DNA from: Bacillus paralicheniformis
GTDB lineage: Bacteria > Bacillota > Bacilli > Bacillales > Bacillaceae
Reading direction: 5' to 3'
DNA length: 64,000 nucleotides
NCBI RefSeq assembly: GCF_001042485.2
Contig: NZ_LBMN02000035.1
Coordinates: 62,001 to 126,000 of the forward strand
The notes under the pieces were generated by a model. It was not told where the DNA came from and searched no databases. It was given only the letters and a program-made list of their open reading frames with translations. Position numbers and translations under genes: made by a program. How positions within the stretch are numbered: position 1 is the first letter of the stretch; every line of letters begins with the position of its first letter. Below, piece after piece: positions 1 through 9,249 of this stretch.

Positions 1-968
1 ATATTTTGGTGGGGACGCACGCCCTTATTCAGGACGATGTCCATTTTAAACAGCTCGGTCTCGTGATCACCGATGAACAGCACCGCTTCGGTGTCGAGCA
101 AAGAAAAAAACTGAGAAGCAAAGGGAAAGATCCCGATGTCTTGTTTATGACGGCTACGCCGATTCCAAGGACACTGGCAATTACGGTTTTCGGGGAAATG
201 GATGTGTCCGTCATCGATGAAATGCCGGCTGGGCGAAAGCGGATCGAGACTTATTGGGTGAAGCACGACATGCTCGAACGAATTCTCGCGTTTATCGAAA
301 AAGAACTGAAAAAAGGCAGACAGGCATATGTGATTTGTCCCTTGATCGAAGAATCGGACAAGCTCGACGTTCAAAACGCCATCGATGTGCACAGCATGCT
401 GACCCATGCTTTCAGAGGAAGGTGGCAGATCGGTCTCATGCACGGAAAGCTCTCAAATGACGAGAAAGAACAGGTGATGAGGCAGTTCAGCAAAAACGAA
501 TGCCAGATTCTCGTTTCCACAACCGTCGTTGAAGTCGGCGTAAACGTTCCGAATGCGACGGTCATGCTGATCTATGATGCTGACCGGTTCGGTCTTTCCC
601 AGCTGCACCAGCTTCGCGGCCGGGTCGGGCGGGGCGACCACCAGTCGTATTGCATCCTGATGGCAGACCCGAAATCTGAAACGGGCAAAGAGCGCATGAG
701 CATCATGTCTGAGACGACCGACGGCTTTGAGCTTTCTGAAAAGGACCTTGAACTCAGAGGACCCGGGGACTTCTTCGGCAAAAAACAGAGCGGGATGCCG
801 GAGTTTAAAGTCGCTGACATGGTTCACGACTACCGCGCGCTGGAAACGGCAAGAAGAGACGCTGCAGAACTTGTCTCTTCAAAGGCGTTCTGGACGGATG
901 CCGAATATGAAAGCCTGCGGGAACACTTGCAAAACAGCGGGGTGATGGAAGGAGAAAAGCTGAGCTGA
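1..968 (+). CDS. recG: ATP-dependent DNA helicase RecG (C-terminal part, cut by window edge)
   Basis: RecG remodels stalled replication forks and branch-migrates Holliday junctions. About the last 320 residues are present; the reading frame is open to base 1, so the N-terminal wedge domain and the Walker A motif lie outside the window. Visible superfamily 2 helicase motifs are DEQHRFG (motif II), MTATPIPRT (motif III), a [14 protein letters not shown] stretch (motif V) and QLRGRVGRG (motif VI). The C-terminal part with [12 protein letters not shown] is typical of RecG. The stop is TGA at 966-968, and fapR follows after 117 bases that hold the FapR-controlled promoter. Family identity is secure; only completeness is lacking. 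Confidence 0.97.
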   Translation, partial: ILVGTHALIQDDVHFKQLGLVITDEQHRFGVEQRKKLRSKGKDPDVLFMTATPIPRTLAITVFGEMDVSVIDEMPAGRKRIETYWVKHDMLERILAFIEKELKKGRQAYVICPLIEESDKLDVQNAIDVHSMLTHAFRGRWQIGLMHGKLSNDEKEQVMRQFSKNECQILVSTTVVEVGVNVPNATVMLIYDADRFGLSQLHQLRGRVGRGDHQSYCILMADPKSETGKERMSIMSETTDGFELSEKDLELRGPGDFFGKKQSGMPEFKVADMVHDYRALETARRDAAELVSSKAFWTDAEYESLREHLQNSGVMEGEKLS

Positions 969-1012
969 CCTGGAAGTCCTGTGAAAATTTATTGTCGGCG
1001 GGTAAAGAAAGA

Positions 1013-1063
1013 TTGCATTCCAATCTATGAAATTATATACTACTATTAGTACCTAGTCATAAT
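1013..1063 (+). promoter_or_regulatory. fapR promoter with FapR operator
   Basis: A sigma-A type promoter is visible: TTGCAT at 1013-1018, a 17-base spacer, and TATACT at 1036-1041. Immediately downstream, at 1045-1063, lies ATTAGTACCTAGTCATAAT, which matches the known FapR box (TTAGTACCTAGTCTTAA type, an imperfect palindrome). It would overlap the transcription start. Binding of FapR there is expected to block transcription until malonyl-CoA releases the repressor. This is autoregulation of the fapR-plsX-fabD-fabG unit, established for B. subtilis and inferred here. Confidence 0.9.
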
Positions 1064-1085
1064 TGCGCGGATGGTGTTTAAAAAC

Positions 1086-1652
1086 ATGAGAAAAAGTAAG
1101 AGAGAACGCCAAGAATTGCTGCAGCAGACGATTCGTACGACCCCGTTTATTACGGACGAGGAGTTAGCGGAGAAATTTAACGTCAGCATTCAGACGATTC
1201 GCTTGGACCGTTTGGAACTTTCCATACCTGAACTGAGAGAAAGAATCAAAAGTGTTGCCGAGAAATCTCTTGAAGATGAAGTCAAGTCTCTCCCGCTCGA
1301 CGAGGTCATTGGCGAGATCATTGATTTGGAGCTGGATGAGCACGCGATTTCCATTCTGGAGATCAGAACGGAGCACGTTTTCAGCCGAAATCAAATCGCC
1401 AGGGGACACCATTTGTTTGCCCAGGCCAACTCGCTCGCCGTTGCCCTCATCGACGATGAGCTCGCATTGACGGCCAAAGCGGACATCCGCTTTACCAGGC
1501 AGGTCAAGCAAGGCGAACGGGTCGTTGCAAAAGCGAAAGTCGTAAAGCTTGATAAAGATAAAGGCAGAACGGTTGTTGAAGTGAACAGCTATGTTGCCGA
1601 AGAGCCTGTGTTTTCAGGCGAATTTGTCATGTATCGTTCAAAACAATCATAG
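1086..1652 (+). CDS. fapR: Transcription factor FapR, fatty acid and phospholipid biosynthesis repressor
   Basis: FapR represses fatty-acid and phospholipid genes and is released by malonyl-CoA. The 188-residue protein has an N-terminal helix-turn-helix ([20 protein letters not shown], about residues 23-42). A hot-dog fold effector domain follows from about residue 60, with the characteristic [16 protein letters not shown] segment. The start at 1086 (MRKSKRERQ) is preferred because it gives the family's usual length; an in-frame ATG at 1071 would add five residues but sits where the ribosome binding bases GGATGGTG should be. The gene is first in an operon with plsX, fabD and fabG and is under its own operator. 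Confidence 0.97.
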   Translation: MRKSKRERQELLQQTIRTTPFITDEELAEKFNVSIQTIRLDRLELSIPELRERIKSVAEKSLEDEVKSLPLDEVIGEIIDLELDEHAISILEIRTEHVFSRNQIARGHHLFAQANSLAVALIDDELALTAKADIRFTRQVKQGERVVAKAKVVKLDKDKGRTVVEVNSYVAEEPVFSGEFVMYRSKQS

Positions 1653-1669
1653 AAGGTGGCGCGTAAGTC

Positions 1670-2662
1670 ATGAAAATTGCTGTAGATGCCATGGGAGGAG
1701 ACAATGCTCCCAAAGCGGTTATTGAAGGCGTGATGAAAGCGGTCGAAGATTTTGAAGACCTCGAGATTACGCTGATCGGCGACCGGGAAAAAATTGCCGC
1801 CCATTTAACGGAGCACGGGCGGATCACTGTCAAGCACGCGGAAGAAGTCATCGAGGCGACAGACGAACCTGTCAGAGCCGTCAGAAGAAAGAAGAATTCA
1901 TCGATGGTTCTGATGGCCGGAGAAGTCGCCGAAGGCAGGGCGGATGCCTGCATTTCCGCCGGAAACACCGGAGCGCTTATGACGGCCGGGCTCTTTATCG
2001 TCGGCCGGATTGAAGGGATTGAAAGGCCTGCGTTGGCGCCGACATTGCCGACTGTCTCCGGAGACGGCTTTCTCCTTCTTGATGTCGGAGCGAATGTGGA
2101 CGCCAAGCCCGAACATCTCGTTCAATATGCCATTATGGGATCTGTTTACGGAGAACAGGTGCTGGGCGTCAAAAATCCGCGCATCGGACTTTTAAACGTC
2201 GGAACCGAAGACAAAAAAGGAAATGAGCTTGCCAAGCAGACCTTTCAAAAATTAAAGGAAACCGATTTGAATTTCATCGGCAATGTGGAAGCGCGCGACA
2301 TGCTGGACGGAGTCGCTGATGTCATCGTGACAGACGGCTTTACCGGTAACGTTGCCTTGAAAACGGTCGAGGGCGCGGCGCTGTCCATTTTTAAAATGCT
2401 GAGAACGACGCTGACTTCGAGCTTCACGGCGAAGCTCGCCGCCTCTGCGCTGAAGCCGAAGCTGAAAGAAATGAAAACGAAGATGGATTACTCTGAATAC
2501 GGCGGAGCCGGATTGTTCGGCTTAAAGGCGCCCGTCATCAAAGCGCACGGATCATCTGACGGACGGGCCGTTTATCACGCGATCCGCCAGGCCAGAGAGA
2601 TGGTCAGCCAAAATGTCGCTGAATTTATCGAAGAAAAAATTCAACAAAAAGCAGATGAATAG
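1670..2662 (+). CDS. plsX: Phosphate acyltransferase PlsX
   Basis: PlsX converts acyl-ACP plus phosphate to acyl-phosphate, the donor used by PlsY for the first acylation of glycerol-3-phosphate. It is a peripheral membrane enzyme. The 330-residue protein opens with [12 protein letters not shown], the diagnostic N-terminus. It also contains [30 protein letters not shown] and [12 protein letters not shown], all conserved in the family. Length is as usual. An AAGGTGG ribosome binding site precedes the ATG, and the gene starts 17 bases after fapR. It lies downstream of the FapR operator, so it should be co-regulated with fabD and fabG. Confidence 0.97.
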   Translation: MKIAVDAMGGDNAPKAVIEGVMKAVEDFEDLEITLIGDREKIAAHLTEHGRITVKHAEEVIEATDEPVRAVRRKKNSSMVLMAGEVAEGRADACISAGNTGALMTAGLFIVGRIEGIERPALAPTLPTVSGDGFLLLDVGANVDAKPEHLVQYAIMGSVYGEQVLGVKNPRIGLLNVGTEDKKGNELAKQTFQKLKETDLNFIGNVEARDMLDGVADVIVTDGFTGNVALKTVEGAALSIFKMLRTTLTSSFTAKLAASALKPKLKEMKTKMDYSEYGGAGLFGLKAPVIKAHGSSDGRAVYHAIRQAREMVSQNVAEFIEEKIQQKADE

Positions 2663-2679
2663 TCTGGAGGTTTTAACAT

Positions 2680-3636
2680 ATGGGCAAGATTGCTTTTCTA
2701 TTCCCGGGCCAAGGTTCGCAGCATATCGGCATGGGACACGAATTGTATGAAAAAGAACCGAATGCAAAGAAGATTTTTGAAGAAGCGGATCAAACGCTTG
2801 AAACAAAACTGAGCACCCTCATGTTTGAAGGGGATGCAAAAGAACTGACACTTACATACAACGCGCAGCCAAGCCTTTTAACAGCGAGTACCGCAGCGCT
2901 TCAAAAACTGAAGGAATACGGCATTAAAGCCGACTATGCGGCAGGGCACAGCCTCGGCGAGTACAGCGCATTGGTAGCTGCCGGCGCCTTGTCGTTTAAA
3001 GACGCGGTTTATGCCGTCAGAAAGCGCGGCGAATTCATGAATGAAGCCGTGCCCGCAGGTGAAGGCGCGATGGCGGCCATTCTCGGCATGGACAGCCAGG
3101 CGCTGAAAGAAGTGACGGACAAAGTTTCCGAAGAAGGAAACCTTGTTCAGCTCGCCAATTTGAACTGCCCCGGGCAGATCGTCATCTCAGGAACAGCTAA
3201 AGGCGTCGAGCTCGCTTCAGAGCTTGCCAAAGAAAAGGGCGCAAAACGCGCGATTCCTCTCGAAGTCAGCGGGCCGTTCCATTCCGACCTGATGAAGCCG
3301 GCAGCTGATAAGCTTCGTGAAGTTCTTGATGCGTGCAAGATCAGCGATGCAGCTATTCCGGTCGTCTCCAACGTAACAGCCGACTTTGTAACAGATAAAG
3401 ACGACATTAAGAATAAACTGATTGAACAGCTGTATTCTCCTGTGCGATTTGAAGAAACAATCAGCCGCCTGATTGACGAAGGCGTGACGACGTTCATCGA
3501 AATCGGCCCCGGAAAGGTTTTGTCAGGGCTTGTGAAGAAAGTGAACCGCAGAGTCAAAACGATTGCTGTGTCAGACCCGAACACAATTGAACTTGCCGTT
3601 CAAACGTTGAAGGAGGAAAACGAAAATGCTGGATAA
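2680..3636 (+). CDS. fabD: Malonyl-CoA:ACP transacylase FabD
   Basis: FabD moves malonyl from CoA to ACP, making the extender unit of type II fatty acid synthesis. The 318-residue protein has the N-terminal FPGQGSQ motif and the nucleophile elbow GHSLGEYSA, with the catalytic Ser at residue 91. The downstream SGPFHSDLM carries the conserved His. A TGGAGG site precedes the ATG. Its last 11 bases overlap the start of fabG, which indicates translational coupling. The substrate malonyl-CoA is also the effector of FapR encoded two genes upstream. Confidence 0.97.
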   Translation: MGKIAFLFPGQGSQHIGMGHELYEKEPNAKKIFEEADQTLETKLSTLMFEGDAKELTLTYNAQPSLLTASTAALQKLKEYGIKADYAAGHSLGEYSALVAAGALSFKDAVYAVRKRGEFMNEAVPAGEGAMAAILGMDSQALKEVTDKVSEEGNLVQLANLNCPGQIVISGTAKGVELASELAKEKGAKRAIPLEVSGPFHSDLMKPAADKLREVLDACKISDAAIPVVSNVTADFVTDKDDIKNKLIEQLYSPVRFEETISRLIDEGVTTFIEIGPGKVLSGLVKKVNRRVKTIAVSDPNTIELAVQTLKEENENAG

Positions 3637-4369
3637 TAAAACAGCCGTTGTTACAGGAGCCTCAAGAGGGATCGGCCGCGCGATCGCCCTGGACCTGGCG
3701 AAAAACGGAGCAAATGTCGTCGTCAACTACGCGGGCAATGAAGCGAAAGCGAACGAAGTTGTAGACGAAATCAAAGCGCTCGGCCGCGATGCGTTTGCTT
3801 TTAAAGCGGACGTTTCAAATGTGGATGAGGTTCAGGCGATGATGAAGGAAGCGGTCGGCCGCTTCGGCACGCTTGACATCCTTGTCAATAATGCGGGCAT
3901 TACAAAAGATAATCTGTTCATGAGAATGAAAGAAGATGAATGGGACGACGTCATTAACATAAACTTAAAAGGTGTGTTCAATTGTTCAAAAGCCGTAACA
4001 AGACAGATGATGAAACAAAGAAGCGGCCGGATCATCAACATCACCTCGGTTGTAGGCGTCGTCGGTAACGCCGGACAGGCCAACTATGTCGCGGCTAAAT
4101 CAGGCGTGATCGGCTTGACGAAAACGCTGGCGAAAGAGCTTGCGTCAAGAAATATCACCGTTAATGCAATCGCTCCGGGGTTTATTTCGACGGAAATGAC
4201 GGACAAGCTGACAAAAGATATTCAAGACGAAATGCTGAAGCAGATTCCGCTTGCACGGTTCGGCGATCCGTCTGACATCAGCAGCGCCGTTGTTTTCCTC
4301 GCATCTGACCATGCGAGCTACATGACCGGCCAGACGCTGAACATCAACGGCGGAATGGCTATGGTTTAA
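3626..4369 (+). CDS. fabG: 3-oxoacyl-ACP reductase FabG
   Basis: FabG performs the NADPH-dependent reduction of 3-ketoacyl-ACP, the first reduction of each elongation cycle. This is a 247-residue short-chain dehydrogenase with the cofactor motif TGASRGIG (residues 10-17), NNAG at 88-91, and the catalytic set Ser141, Tyr154 and Lys158 in QANYVAAK. The C-terminal INGGMAMV is typical of FabG. The ribosome binding site AAGGAGG lies inside the 3' end of fabD, and the ATG overlaps fabD by 11 bases. Confidence 0.97.
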   Translation: MLDNKTAVVTGASRGIGRAIALDLAKNGANVVVNYAGNEAKANEVVDEIKALGRDAFAFKADVSNVDEVQAMMKEAVGRFGTLDILVNNAGITKDNLFMRMKEDEWDDVININLKGVFNCSKAVTRQMMKQRSGRIINITSVVGVVGNAGQANYVAAKSGVIGLTKTLAKELASRNITVNAIAPGFISTEMTDKLTKDIQDEMLKQIPLARFGDPSDISSAVVFLASDHASYMTGQTLNINGGMAMV

Positions 4370-4394
4370 ACGAAATCAAAAATTGAATTATCTC

Positions 4395-4423
4395 TGGTTT
4401 TTTAAAAACGAATCAACTATAAT
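4395..4423 (+). promoter_or_regulatory. Candidate promoter for acpP
   Basis: A perfect TATAAT lies at 4418-4423, about 22 bases before the acpP start. The -35 partner is poor: TGGTTT at 4395-4400 with a 17-base spacer. ACP is needed in far greater amounts than the enzymes upstream, so an extra promoter here is reasonable. The call rests mainly on the -10 hexamer. Confidence 0.45.
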
Positions 4424-4445
4424 ACTTGAGGGGAGGTGAATAGCT

Positions 4446-4679
4446 ATGGCAGACGCATTAGAGCGTGTAACAAAAATCATCGTAGACCGCCTCGGCGTGG
4501 ATGAAGCCGACGTCACTCTTGAAGCTTCTTTTAAAGAGGATTTAGGCGCTGATTCCCTTGATGTTGTTGAGCTTGTCATGGAACTTGAAGACGAGTTTGA
4601 TATGGAGATTTCTGACGAAGATGCTGAAAAGATTGCAACAGTCGGTGACGCTGTGAACTACATAAATAGTAAGCAGTAA
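4446..4679 (+). CDS. acpP: Acyl carrier protein
   Basis: ACP carries the growing acyl chain in fatty acid synthesis and donates it to PlsX/PlsC. The 77-residue acidic protein has the phosphopantetheine attachment motif GADSLD, with the modified Ser at residue 37. A GGGGAGGTGA ribosome binding site precedes the ATG. It follows fabG after 76 bases and is followed by a small hairpin. In B. subtilis the gene is also called acpA. It functions with fabD, fabG and plsX immediately upstream, and its partner protein Smc/RNase III region follows only by conserved gene order, not by function. Confidence 0.97.
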   Translation: MADALERVTKIIVDRLGVDEADVTLEASFKEDLGADSLDVVELVMELEDEFDMEISDEDAEKIATVGDAVNYINSKQ

Positions 4680-4687
4680 GCTCATTT

Positions 4688-4716
4688 AAAGTCCCGTTTA
4701 AAGACGGGGCTTTATC
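4688..4716 (+). terminator. Weak intrinsic terminator after acpP
   Basis: AAAGTCCCGT (4688-4697) pairs with ACGGGGCTTT (4704-4713) across a six-base loop, with one G-U pair. The T-tract is short (TTTA), so some read-through into rnc is likely. Confidence 0.55.
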
Positions 4717-4801
4717 CCTTTATAAATGCGGCTTTAATTTTAATGTTTTGCTGCCCAATGATACACGAACCTGCCTTTTCATTGGAGGTGAGGTGAACTT
4801 G

Positions 4802-4885
4802 ATGTGCCCATATGGAGGTTGCTATGTCAAAACATTCACATTTCAGAGACAAAAAAATGTTTCAAAAGAAAGCGGAGCAGTTTAA
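4802..4885 (+). other. Candidate upstream ORF overlapping the start of rnc (27 codons)
   Basis: An ATG at 4802 follows the strong Shine-Dalgarno run GGAGGTGAGGTGA at 4784-4796. It opens a 27-codon frame ([10 protein letters not shown]..., stop TAA at 4883-4885) that runs in a different frame over the first 62 bases of rnc. The rnc Shine-Dalgarno GGAGG at 4814-4818 lies inside this small ORF. No protein family is recognised. It may couple or restrain translation of rnc, or the strong site may be incidental. Confidence 0.35.
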
Positions 4886-5573
4886 AAAGTTTCAGGAACG
4901 GATTTCGGTTCAATTTCAAAACGAGAAGCTTTTATATCAAGCATTTACACATTCATCTTATGTGAATGAGCATCGAAAGAAGCCATATGAAGATAATGAG
5001 AGGCTTGAATTTTTAGGAGACGCCGTTTTGGAACTGACGATTTCTCAATTTTTATACGCCAAATACCCGGCGATGAGCGAGGGTGATTTGACGAAATTGA
5101 GAGCGGCGATCGTATGTGAGCCTTCTTTGGTTTCCCTGGCCCATGAGCTTTCTTTCGGAGAGCTTGTTCTATTGGGAAAAGGAGAGGAAATGACTGGAGG
5201 AAGAAAGCGTCCGGCGCTTTTAGCCGATGTGTTTGAAGCTTTTATCGGTGCGCTCTATCTGGATCAGGGGCTCGAAGCTGTCGTGGCCTTTCTGAAAGCG
5301 TACGTTTTCCCTAAAATCGACGATGGTGCTTTTTCTCATGTGATGGATTTTAAAAGCCAGCTGCAGGAATTTGTACAGCGCGACGGACGAGGTATTCTGG
5401 AGTATAAAATCCTTCAGGAAAAAGGACCGGCGCACAACCGCGAATTTGAAGCAAACGTATCGCTAAAAGGAGAAGTACTTGGGGTGGGAAGCGGCCGTTC
5501 CAAAAAAGAAGCAGAACAGCATGCCGCTCAAGAAGCGCTCGCGAGGCTGCAAAAACACCATATGAAACAATAA
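4824..5573 (+). CDS. rnc: Ribonuclease III
   Basis: RNase III cleaves double-stranded RNA, including 30S rRNA precursors and the scRNA of the signal recognition particle. The 249-residue protein has the catalytic signature [12 protein letters not shown] (residues 59-70) in an N-terminal RNase III domain. The C-terminal double-stranded-RNA-binding domain begins at about [11 protein letters not shown] and ends in [16 protein letters not shown]. The start at 4824 (MSKHSHF) is chosen because GGAGG stands seven to ten bases upstream and the length matches the family; an in-frame ATG at 4812 precedes that site. Neighbours ftsY and ffh encode SRP components, consistent with its role in SRP RNA maturation. 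Confidence 0.96.
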   Translation: MSKHSHFRDKKMFQKKAEQFKKFQERISVQFQNEKLLYQAFTHSSYVNEHRKKPYEDNERLEFLGDAVLELTISQFLYAKYPAMSEGDLTKLRAAIVCEPSLVSLAHELSFGELVLLGKGEEMTGGRKRPALLADVFEAFIGALYLDQGLEAVVAFLKAYVFPKIDDGAFSHVMDFKSQLQEFVQRDGRGILEYKILQEKGPAHNREFEANVSLKGEVLGVGSGRSKKEAEQHAAQEALARLQKHHMKQ

Positions 5574-5601
5574 ATCCCCCTTGCAAAACTCAGGGGGATT
5601 T
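5572..5601 (+). terminator. Hairpin after rnc
   Basis: AAATCCCCCT (5572-5581, overlapping the rnc stop) pairs perfectly with AGGGGGATTT (5592-5601). The 10-bp stem is strong, but only three T's close it and no T-run follows. It may act as a weak terminator or as a 3'-end stabiliser. Confidence 0.5.
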
Positions 5602-5672
5602 CAATGTATTTTAAGCCTTTTCGATGGGGTTATGATAGAATTGTAATACTTTAATACATAAGGAGGATCACC

Positions 5673-8600
5673 ATGTTCCTCAAACGTTTAGACGTGATAG
5701 GATTTAAATCGTTTGCAGAACGAATTTCTGTAGATTTTGTAAAAGGCGTGACAGCTGTCGTCGGTCCGAACGGCAGCGGAAAAAGCAACATTACCGACGC
5801 GATCCGCTGGGTGCTCGGTGAACAGTCCGCCAAATCGCTCAGAGGCGGTAAAATGGAAGACATCATTTTTGCAGGCAGCGATTCGCGGAAAAAGCTGAAT
5901 CTTGCCGAAGTGACGCTGACGCTTGACAATGACGACCGCTTTTTGCCGATCGATTTTCACGAAGTCAGTGTGACGAGAAGAGTCTACAGATCTGGGGAAA
6001 GCGAATTTCTCATCAACAACCAGCCGTGCCGTCTGAAAGATATCATTGATCTTTTTATGGATTCGGGGCTTGGAAAAGAAGCGTTTTCTATCATCAGCCA
6101 AGGCAAAGTCGAAGAGATTTTAAGCAGCAAGGCTGAAGAGCGGAGAAGCATCTTTGAAGAAGCGGCCGGCGTATTAAAATACAAAACGAGAAAGAAAAAA
6201 GCCGAAAACAAGCTGTTTGAGACACAGGACAATTTGAACCGTGTCGAAGACATCCTCCACGAGCTCGAGGGGCAGGTGGAGCCGCTGAAAGTGCAGGCTT
6301 CGATCGCCAAAGACTACCTTGAAAAAAAGGATGAGCTTGAAAAAATCGAAATCGCGTTAACGGCGTATGATATCGAAGAGCTTCACGGAAAATGGGAAGC
6401 CCTTCAGCAGAAAGTCGAAAAGGCGAAAGACGAAGAGATGTCTTCGTCTGCGGCCATCCAGGCAAAGGAAGCCAAAATCGAAGAGGCAAGAGACAAAATT
6501 CAAGCGCTCGACGAATCGGTCGATGAGCTTCAGCAAGTGCTGCTTTTGACAAGCGAGGAACTGGAGAAGCTTGAAGGCCGGAAAGAAGTGCTGAAGGAAC
6601 GCAAAAAAAACGCGACGCAAAACAGAGCTCAGCTTGAAGAAGCGCTCGTCCAGCGCAGTGAAAAAGAGCGAAGCCTGAAAGAAAAAATCGCCGCGCAGAA
6701 GCTTGTGTTTGAAAAGCTCGAGGCCGAAGCAAAAGAGCTTGCCCGAAAGGTGAAAGAAAAGAATCAGGCTCTATCCGGATACAGCGAAAATGTAGAAGAA
6801 GAAATCGAACAGCTGAAAAGCGATTATTTCGAGCTCTTGAACGAACAGGCATCCGTCCGAAACGAGCTTCAATTTCTTGAAGACCAAATGTCCCAATCCG
6901 CGGCGCAGCAAAAACGACTCGCGCAAAACAATGAAAAATATTTAAGCGAGCGGAAGGAAATCGCCGACCGAAAGATGAAAACCGAACACGAATTCAGCCT
7001 CGTCGACGAGCGCCTTCACAGCCAGATTCAAGCATTCAGGGACGCGCAAAAAAGCTATGAACAGAAAAAAAGCCAGTACGAGAAAAAGGAATCCGCCCTT
7101 TACCAAGCTTATCAATACGTTCAGCAGGCGCGCTCCAAAAAGGAAATGCTTGAAGCGATGCAGGAGGACTTCTCAGGGTTTTATCAAGGCGTCAAAGAAG
7201 TATTAAAGGCCAAGAGCGAGCTTCCGGGCATTCGCGGTGCGATTGCCGAGCTGTTAAAGACGGACGAGCGGTATGAAACAGCGATTGAAATCGCGCTCGG
7301 CGCAACGGCCCAACATGTTGTCACTGACGATGAAGACGCCGCCAGACGGGCGATTCAATATTTGAAAAAGCATTCGTTCGGAAGGGCGACCTTTCTCCCG
7401 CTTTCCGTCATCAAAGAGCGCCGCATTCAGTCGCGAGATATCGAAGCGGCGAAAGAAAATCCGTCGTTCATCGGCATCGCCAGCGAGCTTGTTTCGTTTG
7501 ATCCGGCCTACCGGACCGTCGTGCAAAACCTGCTTGGCACCGTGCTGATCACCGAGCATTTAAAAGGCGCCAACGATCTTGCCAAACGGCTCGGCCACAG
7601 ATACCGGATCGTCACCCTTGAAGGGGATGTCGTCAATCCGGGCGGTTCAATGACGGGAGGAGCCGTTAAGAAAAAAAGCAGCTCGCTTCTGGGACGCAAC
7701 AGGGAGCTGGAAGCCCAGACAAAACGTCTCGCCGAGATGGAAGAGAAAACCGAATTGCTCGAAAAAGAAGTGAAAGCCCTGAAGCAGACGATGCAAGAGC
7801 TTGATGCCAAACTTCAGTCACTCCGCGAGGACGGGGAAGGCTTAAGAACCGAACAGCAGGAAATCAAAGGGCGTCTGTACGAACTCGAAATCGCCGAGAA
7901 AAACGTCAACAGCCATTTGGAGCTCTATGACCAGGAAAAATCGGCTCTGCTCGAAGGGGACGAAGACAAGAAACGGCGTAAAAAAGAGCTTGAAGAAAAG
8001 CTCACATCGATCGCCGGCGGGCTGAAGCGCCTCGATTCCGAAATCGAAGCGATGACGGAGCGGAAACAGACACAGACCTCGACGAAAGAAGCGCTGCAAA
8101 GCGAGCTGACCGATTTGAAAGTGGTGCTGGCGAAAACCGAACAGTCGTGTGCGAATGAACGGGAAAAGCTCGCAAGGCTTGAAGAAGAGTATGCCGAGAA
8201 TGCGGAAGCGCTCAAAATTGCCGAAGAGGATCTCTCTTTCTTGACGACAGAAATGTCCTCCAATACTTCCGGGGAGGAAAAACTTGAAGAAGCTGCGAAA
8301 AAGAAGCTGAACGACAAAAATAAAACCGCAGAGCTTATCGCATCAAGAAGAGAGCAGCGGATGAAACTGCAAAAAGGCCTTGAAACCGAAGAGCTGGAAC
8401 TGAAAGAAATGAAGCGCCAGTATAAGCAGATGGCAGGCCTCTTAAAAGACGAAGAAGTCAAGCTCGGCCGCATGGAAGTCGAACTCGACAACCTGCTCTC
8501 TTTCCTGCGGGAAGAGTATGGACTTTCATTTGAAGGGGCGAGGGAAAAATATCCTTTGAAGCTTTCCCCTGAAGAGGCGAGGAAGCGCGTCAAGCTGATC

Positions 8601-9233
8601 AAGCTTGCAATCGAAGAGCTGGGAACGGTGAACCTCGGCAGCATTGAAGAATTCGAAAGGGTCAATGAACGCTACCTCTTCCTCTCGGAGCAGAAAGACG
8701 ACCTGCTCGAAGCGAAAAATACGCTCTTTAAGGTTATCGAGGAAATGGATGAGGAAATGACGAAGCGTTTTGCGGAAACATTTGCACAGATCAGTTCTCA
8801 TTTCGAAGACGTCTTCCGGGCGCTGTTCGGCGGCGGAAGAGCCGAACTCAAGCTGACAGATCCGAATGACCTGCTCCAATCGGGCGTCGATATTATCGCT
8901 CAGCCTCCGGGCAAAAAGCTGCAGAACCTGAGCCTGCTTTCCGGCGGGGAACGGGCCTTGACGGCGATCGCGCTCCTGTTTTCGATCCTCAAAGTCAGAC
9001 CGGTTCCGTTCTGCGTGCTGGATGAAGTCGAGGCGGCGCTTGACGAAGCGAACGTGTTCCGCTTTGCCCAATACTTGAAAAAATACAGCCATGAAACCCA
9101 GTTTATCGTCATCACCCACCGGAAAGGAACGATGGAAGAAGCCGATGTTCTTTACGGCGTGACGATGCAGGAATCAGGCGTTTCCAAGCTGGTCTCAGTC
9201 AAGCTTGAAGAAACAAAAGAACTAGTTCAATAA
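5673..9233 (+). CDS. smc: Chromosome partition protein Smc
   Basis: Smc is the ATPase of the Smc-ScpA-ScpB condensin, which is loaded near parS sites and compacts and segregates chromosomes. The 1186-residue protein has the head half with Walker A GPNGSGKS (residues 31-38). A long coiled coil (about 165-510) and a hinge follow (about 515-665, with the glycine-rich NPGGSMTGGAV). A returning coiled coil then leads to the second head half with signature LSGGERALTA (Ser1090) and Walker B CVLDEVEAALDEAN (Asp1117). Length is that of bacterial Smc. AAGGAGGATCACC precedes the ATG. ftsY follows 16 bases later, so they are probably co-transcribed. Confidence 0.98.
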   Translation: MFLKRLDVIGFKSFAERISVDFVKGVTAVVGPNGSGKSNITDAIRWVLGEQSAKSLRGGKMEDIIFAGSDSRKKLNLAEVTLTLDNDDRFLPIDFHEVSVTRRVYRSGESEFLINNQPCRLKDIIDLFMDSGLGKEAFSIISQGKVEEILSSKAEERRSIFEEAAGVLKYKTRKKKAENKLFETQDNLNRVEDILHELEGQVEPLKVQASIAKDYLEKKDELEKIEIALTAYDIEELHGKWEALQQKVEKAKDEEMSSSAAIQAKEAKIEEARDKIQALDESVDELQQVLLLTSEELEKLEGRKEVLKERKKNATQNRAQLEEALVQRSEKERSLKEKIAAQKLVFEKLEAEAKELARKVKEKNQALSGYSENVEEEIEQLKSDYFELLNEQASVRNELQFLEDQMSQSAAQQKRLAQNNEKYLSERKEIADRKMKTEHEFSLVDERLHSQIQAFRDAQKSYEQKKSQYEKKESALYQAYQYVQQARSKKEMLEAMQEDFSGFYQGVKEVLKAKSELPGIRGAIAELLKTDERYETAIEIALGATAQHVVTDDEDAARRAIQYLKKHSFGRATFLPLSVIKERRIQSRDIEAAKENPSFIGIASELVSFDPAYRTVVQNLLGTVLITEHLKGANDLAKRLGHRYRIVTLEGDVVNPGGSMTGGAVKKKSSSLLGRNRELEAQTKRLAEMEEKTELLEKEVKALKQTMQELDAKLQSLREDGEGLRTEQQEIKGRLYELEIAEKNVNSHLELYDQEKSALLEGDEDKKRRKKELEEKLTSIAGGLKRLDSEIEAMTERKQTQTSTKEALQSELTDLKVVLAKTEQSCANEREKLARLEEEYAENAEALKIAEEDLSFLTTEMSSNTSGEEKLEEAAKKKLNDKNKTAELIASRREQRMKLQKGLETEELELKEMKRQYKQMAGLLKDEEVKLGRMEVELDNLLSFLREEYGLSFEGAREKYPLKLSPEEARKRVKLIKLAIEELGTVNLGSIEEFERVNERYLFLSEQKDDLLEAKNTLFKVIEEMDEEMTKRFAETFAQISSHFEDVFRALFGGGRAELKLTDPNDLLQSGVDIIAQPPGKKLQNLSLLSGGERALTAIALLFSILKVRPVPFCVLDEVEAALDEANVFRFAQYLKKYSHETQFIVITHRKGTMEEADVLYGVTMQESGVSKLVSVKLEETKELVQ

Positions 9234-9249
9234 AGCGAGGTTACAGGAC

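Noticed and set aside
7925-8665. Long open frame on the minus strand inside smc (246 codons), also 6094-6852 (252 codons)
   Set aside because: Both are mirror frames of the charged, coiled-coil-coding smc sequence. Translations are Ser- or Phe/Arg-rich with no family likeness, and no promoter is seen.
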